This document shows, in pieces, positions 42,374 to 53,442 of a DNA stretch of 64,000 bases. Every line of letters begins with the position of its first letter. The stretch's first letter is position 1. The DNA lies in NCBI RefSeq assembly GCF_901709675.1, contig NC_051103.1, positions 1,039,501-1,103,500 of the forward strand, given 5' to 3'. The notes under the pieces are model-generated. The model saw only the letters and a program-made list of their open reading frames with translations, did no database searches and was not told where the DNA came from. A program made the translations under genes and the position numbers. Origin of the DNA: Syngnathus acus (Eukaryota; Chordata; Actinopteri; Syngnathiformes; Syngnathidae).

Positions 42374-43559
42374 TGTTTCCAACCAGGGACCTTCAGCGTG
42401 TGAGGGAATGTGATAACCACTACACCAGGGGTCCCCAAACTTTTTCCTGTGAGGGCCACATAACTTTTCCCTTCTCTGATGGGGGGCCGGTGTCAGTTTG
42501 TAACAGAAAAAGTGTGACGATCGTAGGGGAGCTTAAAAAATGTATTGTTTTCCAGAAAGCCACACATAACCAAATAACGGTTATTTAATAACCCTTTCCA
42601 GGTTCTTTACAGAAAAAAAGTCAGGAAACAAATAATAACACTATTAATGAAATAAATAATAACTAAATAACCCTCTCTGAGTTCTTCACAGAAAAAACTG
42701 GAAATAAATAATAACTAAATAACTCTCTCTGGGTTCCTCATAGAAAAAAAAGCCATGGAACATTAACTTTCTGTTGTGCCATGCACAATCTTAACAGATA
42801 AAAGTTCAGCTCAGTTGTCAGAGCAGAATCTCTCTGACACATATGAGCAGTCTCTTAAAGTTCTTGTGTTCCTTCCTTATAATCCTTTTGTAGGTTCCAG
42901 TAGGCTTGTAGACACCGCTGTCTTTTTTGTTAAAGTTTGCTAGTGCGTCATAGTCTGGAGTAAAATTTGTTGTGGCAATTCTTAGGCGAGATCCGAAGTG
43001 TTGGTCCGTTTACCTCGATCTGTGACGGGTTGATGTTGACGTTCATGTGGCTGAACGTCACGTCGCGTACGTCGAGCCAAATTGGCCACTCTCTTTTAAA
43101 CGCTCGGCACTGTGTCCACCTTGCTTTTCCTTGGGCGACTCATTTTAATGGAAGGATTCCAGGGGAAGGTTTGTGGGTGGCTTTAGCGCAAAACTGCATC
43201 TGAAAGCTCAGCGCGCGAATTACAAGAATGCTGTCGTCACAGCCCACGCTCTAAATTCGGGACTGATACAAATAGAGCGCGAGTGCGCCATGTCCGTACT
43301 ACTGAGTACGTACAGTGTACGTCGTACACGCACTTGTGAGTGTGCACCGAGCTTTCTGACACGGCTTCCGGTAGTAAATGCGCAGGCGAGCGCTTCCCCA
43401 TCTACTGGGGAAACGCAGTCATTGCAGGCAAAATGACAAAAAAAAAAAAGTTTAATAATACAATTTGTTCAGGGTTGGCGGGCCGGATTAAACGGTCCCG
43501 TGGGCCGTATCCGGCCCGCGGGCCGTAGTTTGGTGACCCCTGCACTACACCATGGAAAC
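42374..43559 (-). pseudogene. tRNA-Val (CAC) pseudogene split by a hAT element
   Basis: Read on the minus strand, GTTTCCATGGTGTAGTG (43559-43543) continues, after removal of the insert and one TSD copy, as GTTATCACATTCCCTCACACG. The anticodon loop is CTCACAC, so anticodon CAC. The T arm is shortened to CCCTGGTTGGAAACA, so the gene was probably already damaged. Confidence 0.65.
42426..43542. mobile_element. Non-autonomous hAT element with perfect TSD
   Basis: The ends are CAGGGGTCCCCAAAC and TAGTTTGGTGACCCCTG. The 8-bp target duplication CACTACAC is exact on both sides (42418-42425, 43543-43550). There is no transposase frame. It interrupts the D arm of the tRNA-Val copy. Confidence 0.85.
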
Positions 43560-44109
43560 TGCGCTGACACATAGCCTTTTGAAGAGCCTGGCAAAAGTTA
43601 AAGAAAAGTGCGAAACCTGGTTTTCACCCAGTCTCAAATCAGGTACCCTTTAGCGAAACGACTCAGCCTGGGCTCGGCAAATCGGGCTTCAATTCCCCGA
43701 CGCGGAGTTTATTTCTTTGTATGGAAAAATTGCTTTTGCTGCCACAGTTTTGAAAAGCAAATCAAAAAGTTCATAAGTGCCTGCTTTCTTCCTCACTCAC
43801 TTTTGTTGAACTTTTGCCAGGCTTCTCAAAATGCTTTGGACGTCACAGCAGTTTCCATAGCGGTAGTGGTCATCATGTTCTTCTCAGACGCGAAACAGCC
43901 CCTGTTTGAGACTGGGTGGAAACAACATTTTCTAAATCTATTTGTCAGTGTTGTCTGCTTTGCAAAGTGTGCCAGGGACACCTCGGCAAACAGGAGCCAT
44001 ATAGTATTTGATAAAGTAATCACATGTTCTCCGAGTTACAATGTCAACTGGTGGAACTTACTTTAGATCTTGGATGGTTTTAAAGCTAATGCTCTTCTGG
44101 ATTACCGAG

Positions 44110-45466
44110 TAATCGGTTGAGACCGGCGTAACTCTACGACGGCTTCCTGCTTATCCGGCCGGTGCTGACGGGTCCCTCGCCTTGGCCTCGCAGCCTCGTG
44201 CTCGTCGGAACCAACGACCTTCGCCGTGCTAGCCCCGTGGTGTCCATCTGCACGTGCCCAGGACGCTGCTCACACGTTTGCCTGTTTTGTGATGTTTTCA
44301 CCGATTCACGACCACGGTCCATTGGGCGCCGTTGAACTGGACTGTCCTTACACTTGTTTATGGACCCCGTGGAGGCTATTTTGTGTGTTTTGGGGTGTTC
44401 TCTGATATTGAGGGGTGCTGGTTGGCCGCTGTTACTCTTTTAATAATAATAATAATTCATTCAATTTATATAGCGCTTTTCAATAACCCAAAGACGCTTT
44501 ACATGGAATAAAAAAGAGTGGAGGGGGGGGGAGAGAGACAGTAGGTTATAGTTAACAAGACATCGGTCAGCAGTGCGAAGGAGATGGATGGAGGAGCAGG
44601 AGGGGCGGGAGCGGAGGTTGTTGAGGTTGCCAGTACGGGAGGTGGGGGTGACGGGGGGTTGGTAGTCCAAAAAGAGGAGATGGGTGAGCCATCGGGGAAA
44701 TGCCGGTCAGATGTAGCGGCGACGGCGAAGGATCCCAGCCTCGTGTGGAAGCAGCAGTGGACCAGGTGGTGATGCCGGTCGACCTCGACTGCACCCGCTC
44801 GAACGGCAGGCCCCAACGCACCACGGCGGCACACAGCAGAGCCACAGTTGGCGAGCCCGCAGGGAGTGGAGCCCGTCCCCCAAGGACGCCGAACGGAAGG
44901 CCAGAGAGCCGGGCCAGAGCTGCCGTCGAGTCCACAGCAGGCGGCGGCCACAGGCTCCGAGTCGGGAGGCAGGAGGGTCCGGTGGTGGTTTTGGCCAGTT
45001 GGCTGTTGGCTAGCTGGCTAACGTAGTTGGTAGTCCGAGGGAGAGGAAACAGATAGGTGAGAGCGGAGCTGCGGGGATGCGAGGTGGACGGAAGACAACA
45101 CGAGAAAAATAAAAGAAGAGACGGGTGCACTGAAAACGGGAAAACGAAAAACAAGTAACGGACACGGTCCGGGACAGAAGCGGCAGTCAACAAATCTGAC
45201 GCCAGCGTGCTCTAACCCGGAAGACAACAGACGGTGGGGATTAGCCTTTTTTCCTTTGCTTTGTCGGCTTTTATCTTTCGCACTTACAGGCTTTCTTTGT
45301 GGCGCTGTTGTGTGGCAGCCTTATGAGAGCCTATTGAGTTGCGCTCATGCCATCTGTGTGTCTGTTGTATACCCGCTCTGTGGTATGGATTCTGATGGGG
45401 CCTGAATTTCCCAACCCCCGGGGATCAATAAATGTTCAATCAATCAATCAATCAATCAATTAATCA
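44110..45466 (+). mobile_element. Retroelement with AATC-repeat tail, copy 1
   Basis: It contains a GC-rich block (GTGTCCATCTGCACGTGCCC region at about 44236), a 3' region with GGGCCTGAATTTCCC, and the end GGGATCAATAAATGTTC with an AATC tail. It is shared with minus-strand copies at 53443-54290 and 59626-60600. It is interrupted at 44441-45234 by an L2-tailed insertion. No RT is seen, so it is probably a 5'-truncated or non-autonomous retroelement. Clade is unassigned. Confidence 0.6.
44441..45234 (-). mobile_element. L2-tailed insertion, non-autonomous
   Basis: On the minus strand the 3' end reads AAAAGCGCTATATAAATTG followed by a TTA-type tail (44441-44460), as in L2. The 5' part is GC-rich (about 44560-45200), with long frames of biased composition and no recognised domain. 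It lies inside the AATC-tailed retroelement. Confidence 0.55.
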
Positions 45467-45467
45467 A

Positions 45468-45532
45468 TGTTGGCATGGTGTGATTGTGAGCACTCTGAAT
45501 CTAGCAATCCAAGTTCAAGTCTTGGTGGAACT
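45468..45532 (+). pseudogene. tRNA-Gln pseudogene
   Basis: TTGGCATGGTGTGATTGTGAG and a 3' half CAAGTTCAAGTCTTGG match tRNA-Gln, but the anticodon arm has lost about 8 bases. Confidence 0.5.
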
Positions 45533-45692
45533 TTCAATTTGTAGTCATTTACATGGAACACAAATTTGGAAATTCCAATTCAGTACTATGCGTGTGTAAG
45601 CGCTGCCTCCACTACTTTTGTCAATTTCGTAAAATGAGCGCCTTAGTGCATTGTGCTCAGAAAAATTATGCTCCTCCTTCTGTCACTGCCAG

Positions 45693-45764
45693 GGTTCTAT
45701 GGTGTAATGGTGAGCACTCTGGACTCTGAATCCAGTGATCCGAGTTCAAGTCTCGGTGGGACCT
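45693..45764 (+). tRNA. tRNA-Gln (CTG)
   Basis: This 72-nt gene has GGTTCTATGGTGTAATGG, anticodon loop CTCTGAA (CTG), T arm GAGTTCAAGTCTC and a fully pairable acceptor (GGTTCTA with TGGGACC). Degenerate copies are on both sides. Confidence 0.85.
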
Positions 45765-45855
45765 CAAATAATTTGTCATTTAGTTGGGAAAAATTTGCGA
45801 AATGGCAACAGCTTGTGTGCTGCGCCATGAAATCGTATGCTTCCCTACACCTGAG

Positions 45856-45916
45856 GGTTCCATGAGCGCTCTAGACTCTGAATCCAGTGATCTCAGTTTT
45901 AGTCTCGGTTGGACCT
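45856..45916 (+). pseudogene. tRNA-Gln pseudogene, D arm deleted
   Basis: GGGTTCCATGAGCGCTC joins the acceptor to the anticodon arm with most of the D arm lost. The anticodon CTG and T arm remain. Confidence 0.55.
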
Positions 45917-46046
45917 CAAATCTTTGGTCATATACAGTCGTATGCAAAAGTTTGGGCAACCCTAATCAATTTCAACATTTTCTTTATAAATCCTTGGCTG
46001 TTTGGATCAGCAATTTCAGTTAAATATATCATATAGCAGACAGACA

Positions 46047-46713
46047 CAGTGATATTTGAGAAGTGAAATGAAGTTTATTGGAGTTAACGATTTGTCAAGA
46101 AGAATGGTCCAATATTCCTTCAACCAGAATCCACACTCTCATTGGAAGCTATAGGAAGTGTTTAGAGCAGTGGTTCTTAACCTTGTTGGAGGTACCGAAT
46201 CCCACCAGTTTCATATGCGCAATCACCGAACCCCTCGTTAGTGAAAAAAATGTATATATTTTTTTCAAATTCAAGACATAGATGTTTTTTACTGGCACAC
46301 AAAATGAGCCGTGCATGAACATCATCTTGTTCAAAGAATAAAACCAACACAATGCATGAATTTACGTCAAATGACATACCCGCAAATCAGTGTGACTTCT
46401 GCTGTTGCCTTTGCGAGACCAGTTCAGATATGCGTTGTCACGAATTTATAAATCAGGTGTGTTCGGACCTCCCCAGTAGAGGCTCTGCTGAACCCCTGAG
46501 ACCGACTCACCGAACCCCTAGTTTGACCGATTCCAGGTTCAGGACCCCTGGTTTAGAGGCTGTTATTTCTGTAAAAGGAGGATCTACTAAATATTTATGT
46601 CATTTTTCTCTTGGGGTGCCCAAATGTATGCACCTGCCTACTTTTGTTGAAATAATGATTCCACACTGTCTGCAAATCCTATAAACTTCATTTCACTTCT
46701 CAAATATCACTGT
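46047..46713. mobile_element. MITE with 30-bp inverted repeats
   Basis: CAGTGATATTTGAGAAGTG (46047) and its reverse complement (ending 46713) are inverted repeats of about 30 bp. Outside and inside them are weaker paired blocks (ATGCAAAAGTTTGGGC at 45953, GCCCAAATGTATGCA at 46618). A smaller hAT element is nested at 46168. Tc1/mariner-like by appearance only. Confidence 0.55.
46168..46550. mobile_element. Short hAT MITE nested in another MITE
   Basis: The ends are CAGTGGTTCTTAACC and GGTTCAGGACCCCTG. The flanking 8 bp GTTTAGAG are identical (46160-46167, 46551-46558). Length 383 bp, non-coding. Confidence 0.85.
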
Positions 46714-46914
46714 TTACCACCGCCGCCATCCACCGTGCATGGATTCGGGCCATCTGATTGGTTCCTTTCGGTTCGTTTTTTGGTTCGATTCGAATCCGGG
46801 TTATGGCATAATCAAATTACCTTGTTGAATTTGTCTGCTGGTCACTGTTGCTAAACAGCCTTCCTTTGGGCAATGACAGTTTTCCACACAAGTTTACAGT
46901 CAATACAGTGTTGT

Positions 46915-46943
46915 AGGGCGAGTGGCGCAATGGATAACACATG
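46915..46943 (+). pseudogene. tRNA-Arg 5' half
   Basis: GGGCGAGTGGCGCAATGGATAA matches the 5' third of tRNA-Arg. The rest is missing. Confidence 0.45.
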
Positions 46944-47082
46944 ATGGCAGATTTAAGTGATGTTTTATGTATGATGAGAATCAAAATAGCAGACGAAAGA
47001 GACTCAAGGTCAATTAACTCAAGCCGTTTCATTGCAATTGATAGCCCATATGACATGCACCTTAGATTAAATGGAGCTAGTT

Positions 47083-47175
47083 CAGGGGTCGGCAACCCGC
47101 GGCTCCAGAGCCTCATGCAGCTCTTTAGCACAATCCTAGCTGCTCCCTGGAGCTCTTGCTACGGCCACAACACTA
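47083..47175 (+). mobile_element. Single-ended hAT fragment
   Basis: It begins CAGGGGTCGGCAACCCGCGG, a common hAT terminus. The other end was not found. Confidence 0.55.
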
Positions 47176-47484
47176 TACGATCATGCAATAGCATACAAGA
47201 AATTTAGGTTCTTTTCTTTAGGATCTTCAGCCGAGATACCCAGGCACACCATGAAAGAATGTTGATGTTAAAATGTTGGTGGAACAATCCAACTGCGCAG
47301 AGCCGATGATCCCAAAGATTTGGGGTGAGACAACATTGAAAAAATGTTTTTCTTTGTTGACAGTGTCACTTCTTTTGTGGCTTAGCTTTTCTTCGTTTCA
47401 CATCTAAAGTATCGTATCATTTTACCTTGTAGCTTATACTACCCCGTACATGCCATATCATGTCGCCCATGCAACTCATGCATG

Positions 47485-47552
47485 AGATGCGATGGCTGAG
47501 ATATTTAGGCGATGGGTTGCTACTCCATTGTGCTCTCCACTCATTTCATATC
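47485..47552 (+). pseudogene. tRNA-Ser pseudogene
   Basis: GATGGCTGAGATATTTAGG and GGGTTGCTACTCC resemble the adjacent tRNA-Ser gene, with a decayed T arm. Confidence 0.5.
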
Positions 47553-47620
47553 ACGTCGGATTTTCACACAAAGTATCTTGGCACAACGTACATAACGTGT
47601 TGTCAACGCCATATGAGCAA

Positions 47621-47702
47621 GACGAGGTGGCCGAGAGGTTAAGGCGATGGATTGCTAATCCATTGTGCTCTGCACGCATGGGTTCAAATCCCATCCTCGT
47701 CG
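47621..47702 (+). tRNA. tRNA-Ser (GCT)
   Basis: This 82-nt class II tRNA has acceptor GACGAGG pairing with CCTCGTC, anticodon loop TTGCTAA (GCT), a variable arm GTGCTCTGCAC and T arm GGGTTCAAATCCC. It looks intact. Confidence 0.88.
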
Positions 47703-48001
47703 AAAGTCGGTGTTAAGTTGTTTTACAGTGGAGCCTCGGTTTTCGAACGTCCCGGTTCTCGAACAAATCAGTATTTGGACAAAAAATTCGAGACGTTTTT
47801 GCTCCGGATGTCGAACGAAATTCGATTGTCGAACCTCACGAGATGAGACGAGAGGACCCGCATGCCAACTGACTCCGTTCGTTATTACATTCTCGTTACT
47901 CTGAGGATTGCAACAACTCTAATCATGCCTCCAAAGGAAGCAAGTGGGAGCAGTAAAGCCATCCTAAAACACAAAGACGCTCCTAAAGCAATGCAACAGT
48001 G

Positions 48002-51000
48002 ACTTAGACTTAGACTTAGACAGAACTTTATTGTCATTTTGTCAACACTAGGTGTGTACAAAACGAAATGTCGTTGCATACGGCTTTCAACAATGTAGTG
48101 GTATTTCGGCTGGTTAAAAAAGTGACATTCTATATAAAAATATGAAATAAGATAATTATAAAGTACAAAGTGCAGCAGTGATAAAGTATGTAAACAGTGC
48201 AGGAGACAAAAGCAGTATTTACAAGTGTGCAGAGGAATACTACGTTTGAATGTTCAACAGTCTGACGACAGCAGGGAAAAAACTATTGCAGAACCTGGTG
48301 GACCTGCAGCGGATGCTGCGAAACCTCTTCCCAGAGGGCAGCAGGGAGAACAGTCCATGGTGGGGGTGTGATGGGTCACTGATAATATTACGGGCTCGGG
48401 ACACGCAGCGCTGGGATGACAAGTCCTGAATGGAGGGAAGAGGAGCCCCGATGATCCTCTCTGCTGTCCTCACCACTCTCCTCAGGTTGTTCCAATCGGA
48501 GGCGCTGCAACCTCCACACCACACCGAGAGACAGCTTGTCAGAATGCTCTCTATGGTGCTTCGGTAGAACGTCCTCATGATGGGTGGGGGCAGGTGGGCT
48601 CTCCTCATCCTCCGCAGGAAGTACAAGCGCTTCTGTGCCCTCTTGACCAGTGTTGTGGTGTTCACAGTCCAGGTGAGGTCGTCTGTGATGTGGACTCCCA
48701 GGAATTTAGTGCTGCTGACCACCTCCACAGCTGAGCTGTTGATGATCAGTGGAGCGTGGTGAGGCTGGTTCTTCCTGAAGTCGACGATGATCTCCTTCGT
48801 CTTCTCCACATTCAGGATCAGGCTATTTTCTCTGCACCAGCCCACCAACTGCTCCACCTCCTCTCTGTAGTCCAGGTCGTTGTTGTCCCTGATGAGGCCC
48901 ACCACCGTTGTGTCGTCTGCAAACTTCACGATGTGATTGGTGGTGAACCTGGGGGCGCAGTCGTGTGTCATCAGGGTGAACAGCAGGGGGCTCAGGACGC
49001 AGCCCTGAGGGGAGCCTGTGCTGAGGGTGATGACATCTGAGGTATTCTGTCCGACCCGGACTGACTGAGGTCTGTTGGTGAGGAAGTCTAGCAGCCAGTT
49101 CCGAAGGGGGGTGCTGAAGCCCAGGTGTTCCAGTTTTTCCACCAGATGTTGTGGAATGATGGTGTTAAACGCTGAGCTGAAGTCCAGGAACAGCAACCGC
49201 ACGTGGGTGTTCCTCTCCTCCAGGTGAGCCAGGCTCAGGTGAAGAACGGAGGAGATGGCATCATCAGTAGAGCGGTTCTGCCGGTAGGCAAACTGGAACG
49301 GATCGAATGTTGGGGGGAGTCTGGAGACGATGTGATCTTTGAGCAGCCTTTCGAAGCACTTCATCATGATGGGAGTCAGTGCCACAGGTCTGTAGTCATT
49401 CCATGAGGTGATTTGAGGTTTCTTCGGCACCGGAATGATGGAGGCAGCCTTGAAGCACACTGGCACTTTGGCTTGGTCCAGCGAGATGTTAAAATGTCTG
49501 TGATGACACCAGCCAGCTGGCCTGCACATTCTTTGAACACCCGCCCAGGTATGTTGTCGGGGCCTGGGGCCTTACGTGGGTTGACTCTTCTCAGAGTCTT
49601 CCACACGTCGGCTGAGTCAAGGCAGAGGGCCTCCTCTTCCTGGTGGGGAACAGTTTTAACTGCAGGAGTGCTGTTTAGTGCCTCAAAACGCCCAAAGAAG
49701 TTATTTAGACCATTTAGGAAGTCAGCATCAACCTCACCCACCGGGGGGGAGGGTAAGTTGTAGTCCGTGATCGCCCGTATGCCTTGCCACATACTCCTGG
49801 TGTTATTGGCGTCGTGGAAAAAATCCTGAATTTTTCGACTGTGGCTTCGCTTCGCTAGCCTGATGGCACGGTTCAAGTTGGCTCTCGCAGTCCTCAGTGC
49901 CTCCTTGTCGCCAGACTTGAAGGCTGAGTTCCGTGCTCGTAGCGTATGACGTACATCCTCAGTCATCCAGGGTCGTTGGTTGGCTCGGGTGATGATGTTC
50001 TTAGTGGTGCTGACGTCCTCGGAGCATTTGTTGATGTAGGCTGACACAGTCATGGCGTACTCATCAATGTCGATCTGATTGTCATATGTTGCTGCTGACT
50101 TGAACATGTCCCAGTCAGAGCACTCAAAGCAGTCCTGGAGTGCCTCCATGGCCCCCTCAGACCACACCCTCACCTGCTTCACTGTGGGTTTTGCTCTGAT
50201 CAGCAGGGGCCTGTATGCAGGGATTAGCATAACAGATAGGTGGTCTGAAGAGCCGAGGTGGGGGCGGGGGGCTGCTCTGAATGCATCCTTTATATTGGTG
50301 TAAACCAAGTCCAGAGTGTTCTCTCCCCGAGTTGGAAAATCCACGTGTTGGTAAAAATGAGGGAGAATAGTCTTCATGCTAGCCTGGTTGAAGTCCCCAG
50401 CAATGATGAAAACCCCCTCTGTGTGCGTGGATTGCAGCTCACTGATTGTCCGATAGCGAACACTCATGGCCTCTTTAGTATTAGCGCTGGGAGGCACATA
50501 CACAGCCGTGATGCCAACAACAGTAAACTCTCTGGGCAGGTAGAAGGGTCTGCAGTTAACAGTCAAAAGCTCGATGTCCGAAGAGCAGAAGCTGGCGACA
50601 GATCTAGCATTTTTGCACCAGTTGTTGTTGATGTAGACACACAGCCCACCTCCTCGGGATTTACCGCTTAGCTCGCTGTTTCTGTCGGCGCGGAATGTAG
50701 CGAGCCCCTCCAGGCTAACGGCGTTGTCCGGCATTGATGAGTTCAGCCATGTCTCCGTCAGGATGAGAGCGCAGCAGTTTCTAACTTCCCTCTTTGAAGA
50801 GAGTTCCAGTTTTAGATGGTCCATTTTATTATCCAGTGAGCGGACGTTGGAGAGGAAGATGGATGGAAGCGGCGGTTTGTAGGGGTTAACTTTAAGCTTA
50901 GCCGTTAGCCCACCTCGACAGCCGCGCTTTCGCCGCCGGTCACACCGCCTACGCTTACTCCTCCTCCGGCGTGTGCTGCCCGGCGAGCCCGCTGAGTCGT

Positions 51001-51251
51001 GAGCTTCTGGGGCTAGCGCCCTAAGCACTCCGAGGCTACGCAAACAGACTAGGGTAGTTGTGGCTACGAGTCCGAAAACACTTGATGACCGTACCTCCAG
51101 CAGGCGCTGGCGATCATACACTAATCTACTGGATGGATAAACTAAACTTTGTGTTGTTCGTAGTGTCCTAGGCGACATATTTTGTGAAAATACACGTCGT
51201 TTGTTGAGACCCGTTGCGGCCGCGGCCAACTGGGGCGCCGCCATCTTGGAT
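48002..51251 (-). mobile_element. Rex1-like LINE, family A, full-length copy 3
   Basis: It is a full-length minus-strand copy with the same 5' end as copy 1. It is flanked by ACAGTG on both sides (47996-48001 and 51252-51257), consistent with a target duplication inside MITE M1. Confidence 0.9.
48240..51244 (-). pseudogene. LINE A endonuclease/RT with a 1-nt deletion
   Basis: The minus-strand protein starts at 51244 and matches the intact product at 5449 with about eight amino-acid differences. At 49491-49494 a T run (minus strand) has four bases where copy 1 has five. This shifts the frame just after the ITDI motif at the start of the RT domain. The remaining RT, with FADD and the C-terminus, continues in the next frame from 49529 to 48240. 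No other lesion is seen. Confidence 0.9.
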
Positions 51252-51660
51252 ACAGTGAGCGCCCGGCGCGCTGCGGTTGCGCGATCGGACCAAATTAAGC
51301 TCCCTGCGCACTGAGGTCCACTTAAATTTTGGAAAGTACATCAGGACTTTAAAAATATTTTCTAAATTTTAGCGACCGCTCTGACACAATAATGCGACCA
51401 GCAGTTGCGCGGTCGGCTAAGCACTGCAGTTGCGCGATCGGACAAAAATGTACAAATGAAAAAATACTTTAAAAAGGCTGGGTTTTTAAATTTAAATTTT
51501 ACATTTTTTTCCATTATTTGTAATGGGAAAACATGATTCGGAATTTGAACGATTCACTTCTCCAACAGCCTTCTGGAACGGATTGTGGTCGAAAACCGAG
51601 GCTCCACTGTATCTGTAATTTGGTTTGTATTTGACTCAATATAGTAATATTTATACTCTT

Positions 51661-51740
51661 TGGCGGCTCGGTGGGGAACTGGTTAGCATGTCCGCTTCAC
51701 AGTTAAGAAAGTGCGGGTTCGATTCCATCAACGGCTGTTG
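51661..51740 (+). mobile_element. SINE family 2, tRNA head only
   Basis: GGCGGCTCGGTGGGGAACTGG through GGGTTCGATTCC is the tRNA-like head. The body is missing. Confidence 0.65.
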
Positions 51741-51956
51741 CGTGTTGTTGATGATGTCCGTTGTTGGGTCAGGAAAACTAAGATGTGGAGTAACGGTTGG
51801 TTCTTTATTGGCAAGATCTTGGGTTGTTTAATGGCGGTCAGTACACATGGCACTTCAGCAGATGTAACAACACCCTCCATCTCAGAAGGTTTTATAAAGG
51901 CGGGAAAGCGTCACCTGATCATTTGGTATCGATGTGTATTGGAGAGTCACTGCTGC

Positions 51957-52034
51957 GTGTGTGTATTTGTGTGTGTGCGTGCGTGTGTGTGTATGTGTAT
52001 GTGTGCGTGTGCGTGTGTGGGTGTGTGTGTGTTG
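51957..52034 (+). repeat. TG microsatellite
   Basis: A GTGTGT run with scattered C and A substitutions. Confidence 0.85.
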
Positions 52035-52259
52035 TTGTAAGGCGGACGTAGTTGAGAGCGCCATGAGAACGTTAACGGGGCAAGTGTGGGCGTGGATTGT
52101 ATATATAAAACCCACGCCCTATGATGAGGTGCGCCCTATGTGTGTTAAACACAGTCATGGCACACATAACTGAGACTGCGCCTTTTATTACAGTGCACGT
52201 TTTAATCGTGAAAATACGGTAACTCGTCAGCGTTGGTTTACTGCAATTTGACGACAAAC

Positions 52260-52571
52260 CGCAAAACTATTGGACATGGAAAGTATCATTTATTGGCGCG
52301 ACTAAAGACTTACGTAAATTTATCAGAAAGAGAGGAGTTCGACCTACTAACAAGGTGGCTAGGTCCAAGATCTGCAGAACAGGTGAAAAGGGTTCATGCA
52401 GTACCCGCTGGAGGCGTAAAGATGATTTGGGAACGGGTTGAAGAGTGTCACCGTTCCTCAGAAGCAATTGAGGACACACTGCTAAACAAGATAGAGGAGT
52501 TTCCAAGGCTAACAAACAAAGATACGAGCCAGCTAAGAGCTAAGAGACCCGGGAGACATCTTGTAGGAGCT
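52260..52571 (+). pseudogene. BEL/Pao-type gag fragment
   Basis: The open frame contains EEFDLLTRWLGPRSAEQVKR, MIWERVEECHRSSEAIED and KIEEFPRLTNKDTSQLR. These resemble the conserved gag region (DUF1759-like) of BEL/Pao retrotransposons. The frame ends where the solo LTR at 52577 has inserted. No pol follows. Confidence 0.6.
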
Positions 52572-52576
52572 ATTGT

Positions 52577-53422
52577 TGTCAGGTTTGGATCAGGGAGAGG
52601 ACTCGGATGCAGAGTGCCAACAAAAGGTATTTATTCGAACAGGCTGGAGACAGCACAGAAAAACAAAAGCGCCTCAAAAAGAGGGAAAACAAGTTAAAGT
52701 TAAAGTCCCAATGATCGTCACACACACATCTGGGTGTGGTGAAATTTGTCCTCTGCATTTAACCCATCCCCATGTGATTTTAATCCATCCCCTGGGGGAG
52801 AGGTGAGCAGTGAGCAGCAGTGGTGCCGCGCTCGGGAATCATTTGGTGATCTAACCCCCCAATTCCAACCCTTAATGCTGAGTGCCAAGCAGGGAGGCAA
52901 TGGGTCCCATTTTTATAGTCTTTAGTATGACCCGGCCGGGGTTTGAACCCACAACCTTCCAAGTCTCAGGGCAGACACTCTACCACTAGGCCACTGAGTT
53001 GGCTGGAGACAGCAAAAACCAAAAGCACCTCAAAACGAGGGAAAACACGGTGGCAAAAAAAACCCCTGAAAAACACAGGGCTCAGGCTTGACAAAAAAAA
53101 GGTATCTTCTAAACTAGGTTCTCTAAAGTTATATCTGTTACTCACGCGATCGCTGGTGCTCAAGACGGGACAAGACGCACTGGCACAAGACAAGGGGAAG
53201 ACGCTGGCTAAATACACATAGAAAGGTGAGGACACAGGTGCAGACAATTAGGACCAAAGACACAGGTGCACACAATTGGGATCAGGGAAGACAAGTAGCC
53301 TGACACACAGAGGAAGGACCCACGAACTGAAACGAGAGGAGAGTTACCAAAACAAAACAGGAAGTGACAATACGACGAACAGGACAAGACAAAAACAACT
53401 CACAAAACATAACAGCATGACA
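52577..53422 (-). mobile_element. Solo LTR with 5-bp TSD, containing a SINE
   Basis: The ends are TGTCAGGTTT (52577) and CATGACA (53422), so TG...CA bounded. ATTGT flanks both sides (52572-52576, 53423-53427). An AATAAATACC signal appears on the minus strand near 52625. SINE family 1 is inserted at about 52690-53003. The segment CTGGAGACAGC...GAGGGAAAAC occurs on both sides of the SINE with several mismatches. Confidence 0.75.
52690..53003 (-). mobile_element. tRNA-derived teleost SINE (family 1)
   Basis: It is a full-length reverse copy of the SINE at 10667, with an AAGTTAAAGTT tail and the tRNA head near 53000. Confidence 0.85.
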
Positions 53423-53442
53423 ATTGTGGGAGCTAAGTCAGA

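Larger units (their letters stand above)
47726..51609 (+). mobile_element. Pogo/Tigger-like MITE (M1) split by a LINE
   Basis: The TIRs are CAGTGGAGCCTCGG (47726) and its inverse ending at 51609, with TA on both sides. Near the left end a short frame starting MPPKEASGSSKAILKHKD looks like a transposase N-terminus. LINE A copy 3 lies at 48002-51251. The remaining MITE is about 630 bp. Confidence 0.8.

Noticed and set aside
44499-45193. Minus-strand frames of 150 and 208 codons
   Set aside because: Composition is Pro/Ser/Leu-rich, two frames overlap, and no domain is recognisable. They fall inside an L2-tailed insertion and are probably chance.
47996-51257. Reading the two full-length LINE A copies as one segmental duplication
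   Set aside because: The flanks differ completely, and copy 3 has ACAGTG on both sides within a MITE, which supports independent transposition.
51711-52173. Frames rich in Cys-Val or His-Thr
   Set aside because: Translated TG microsatellite.
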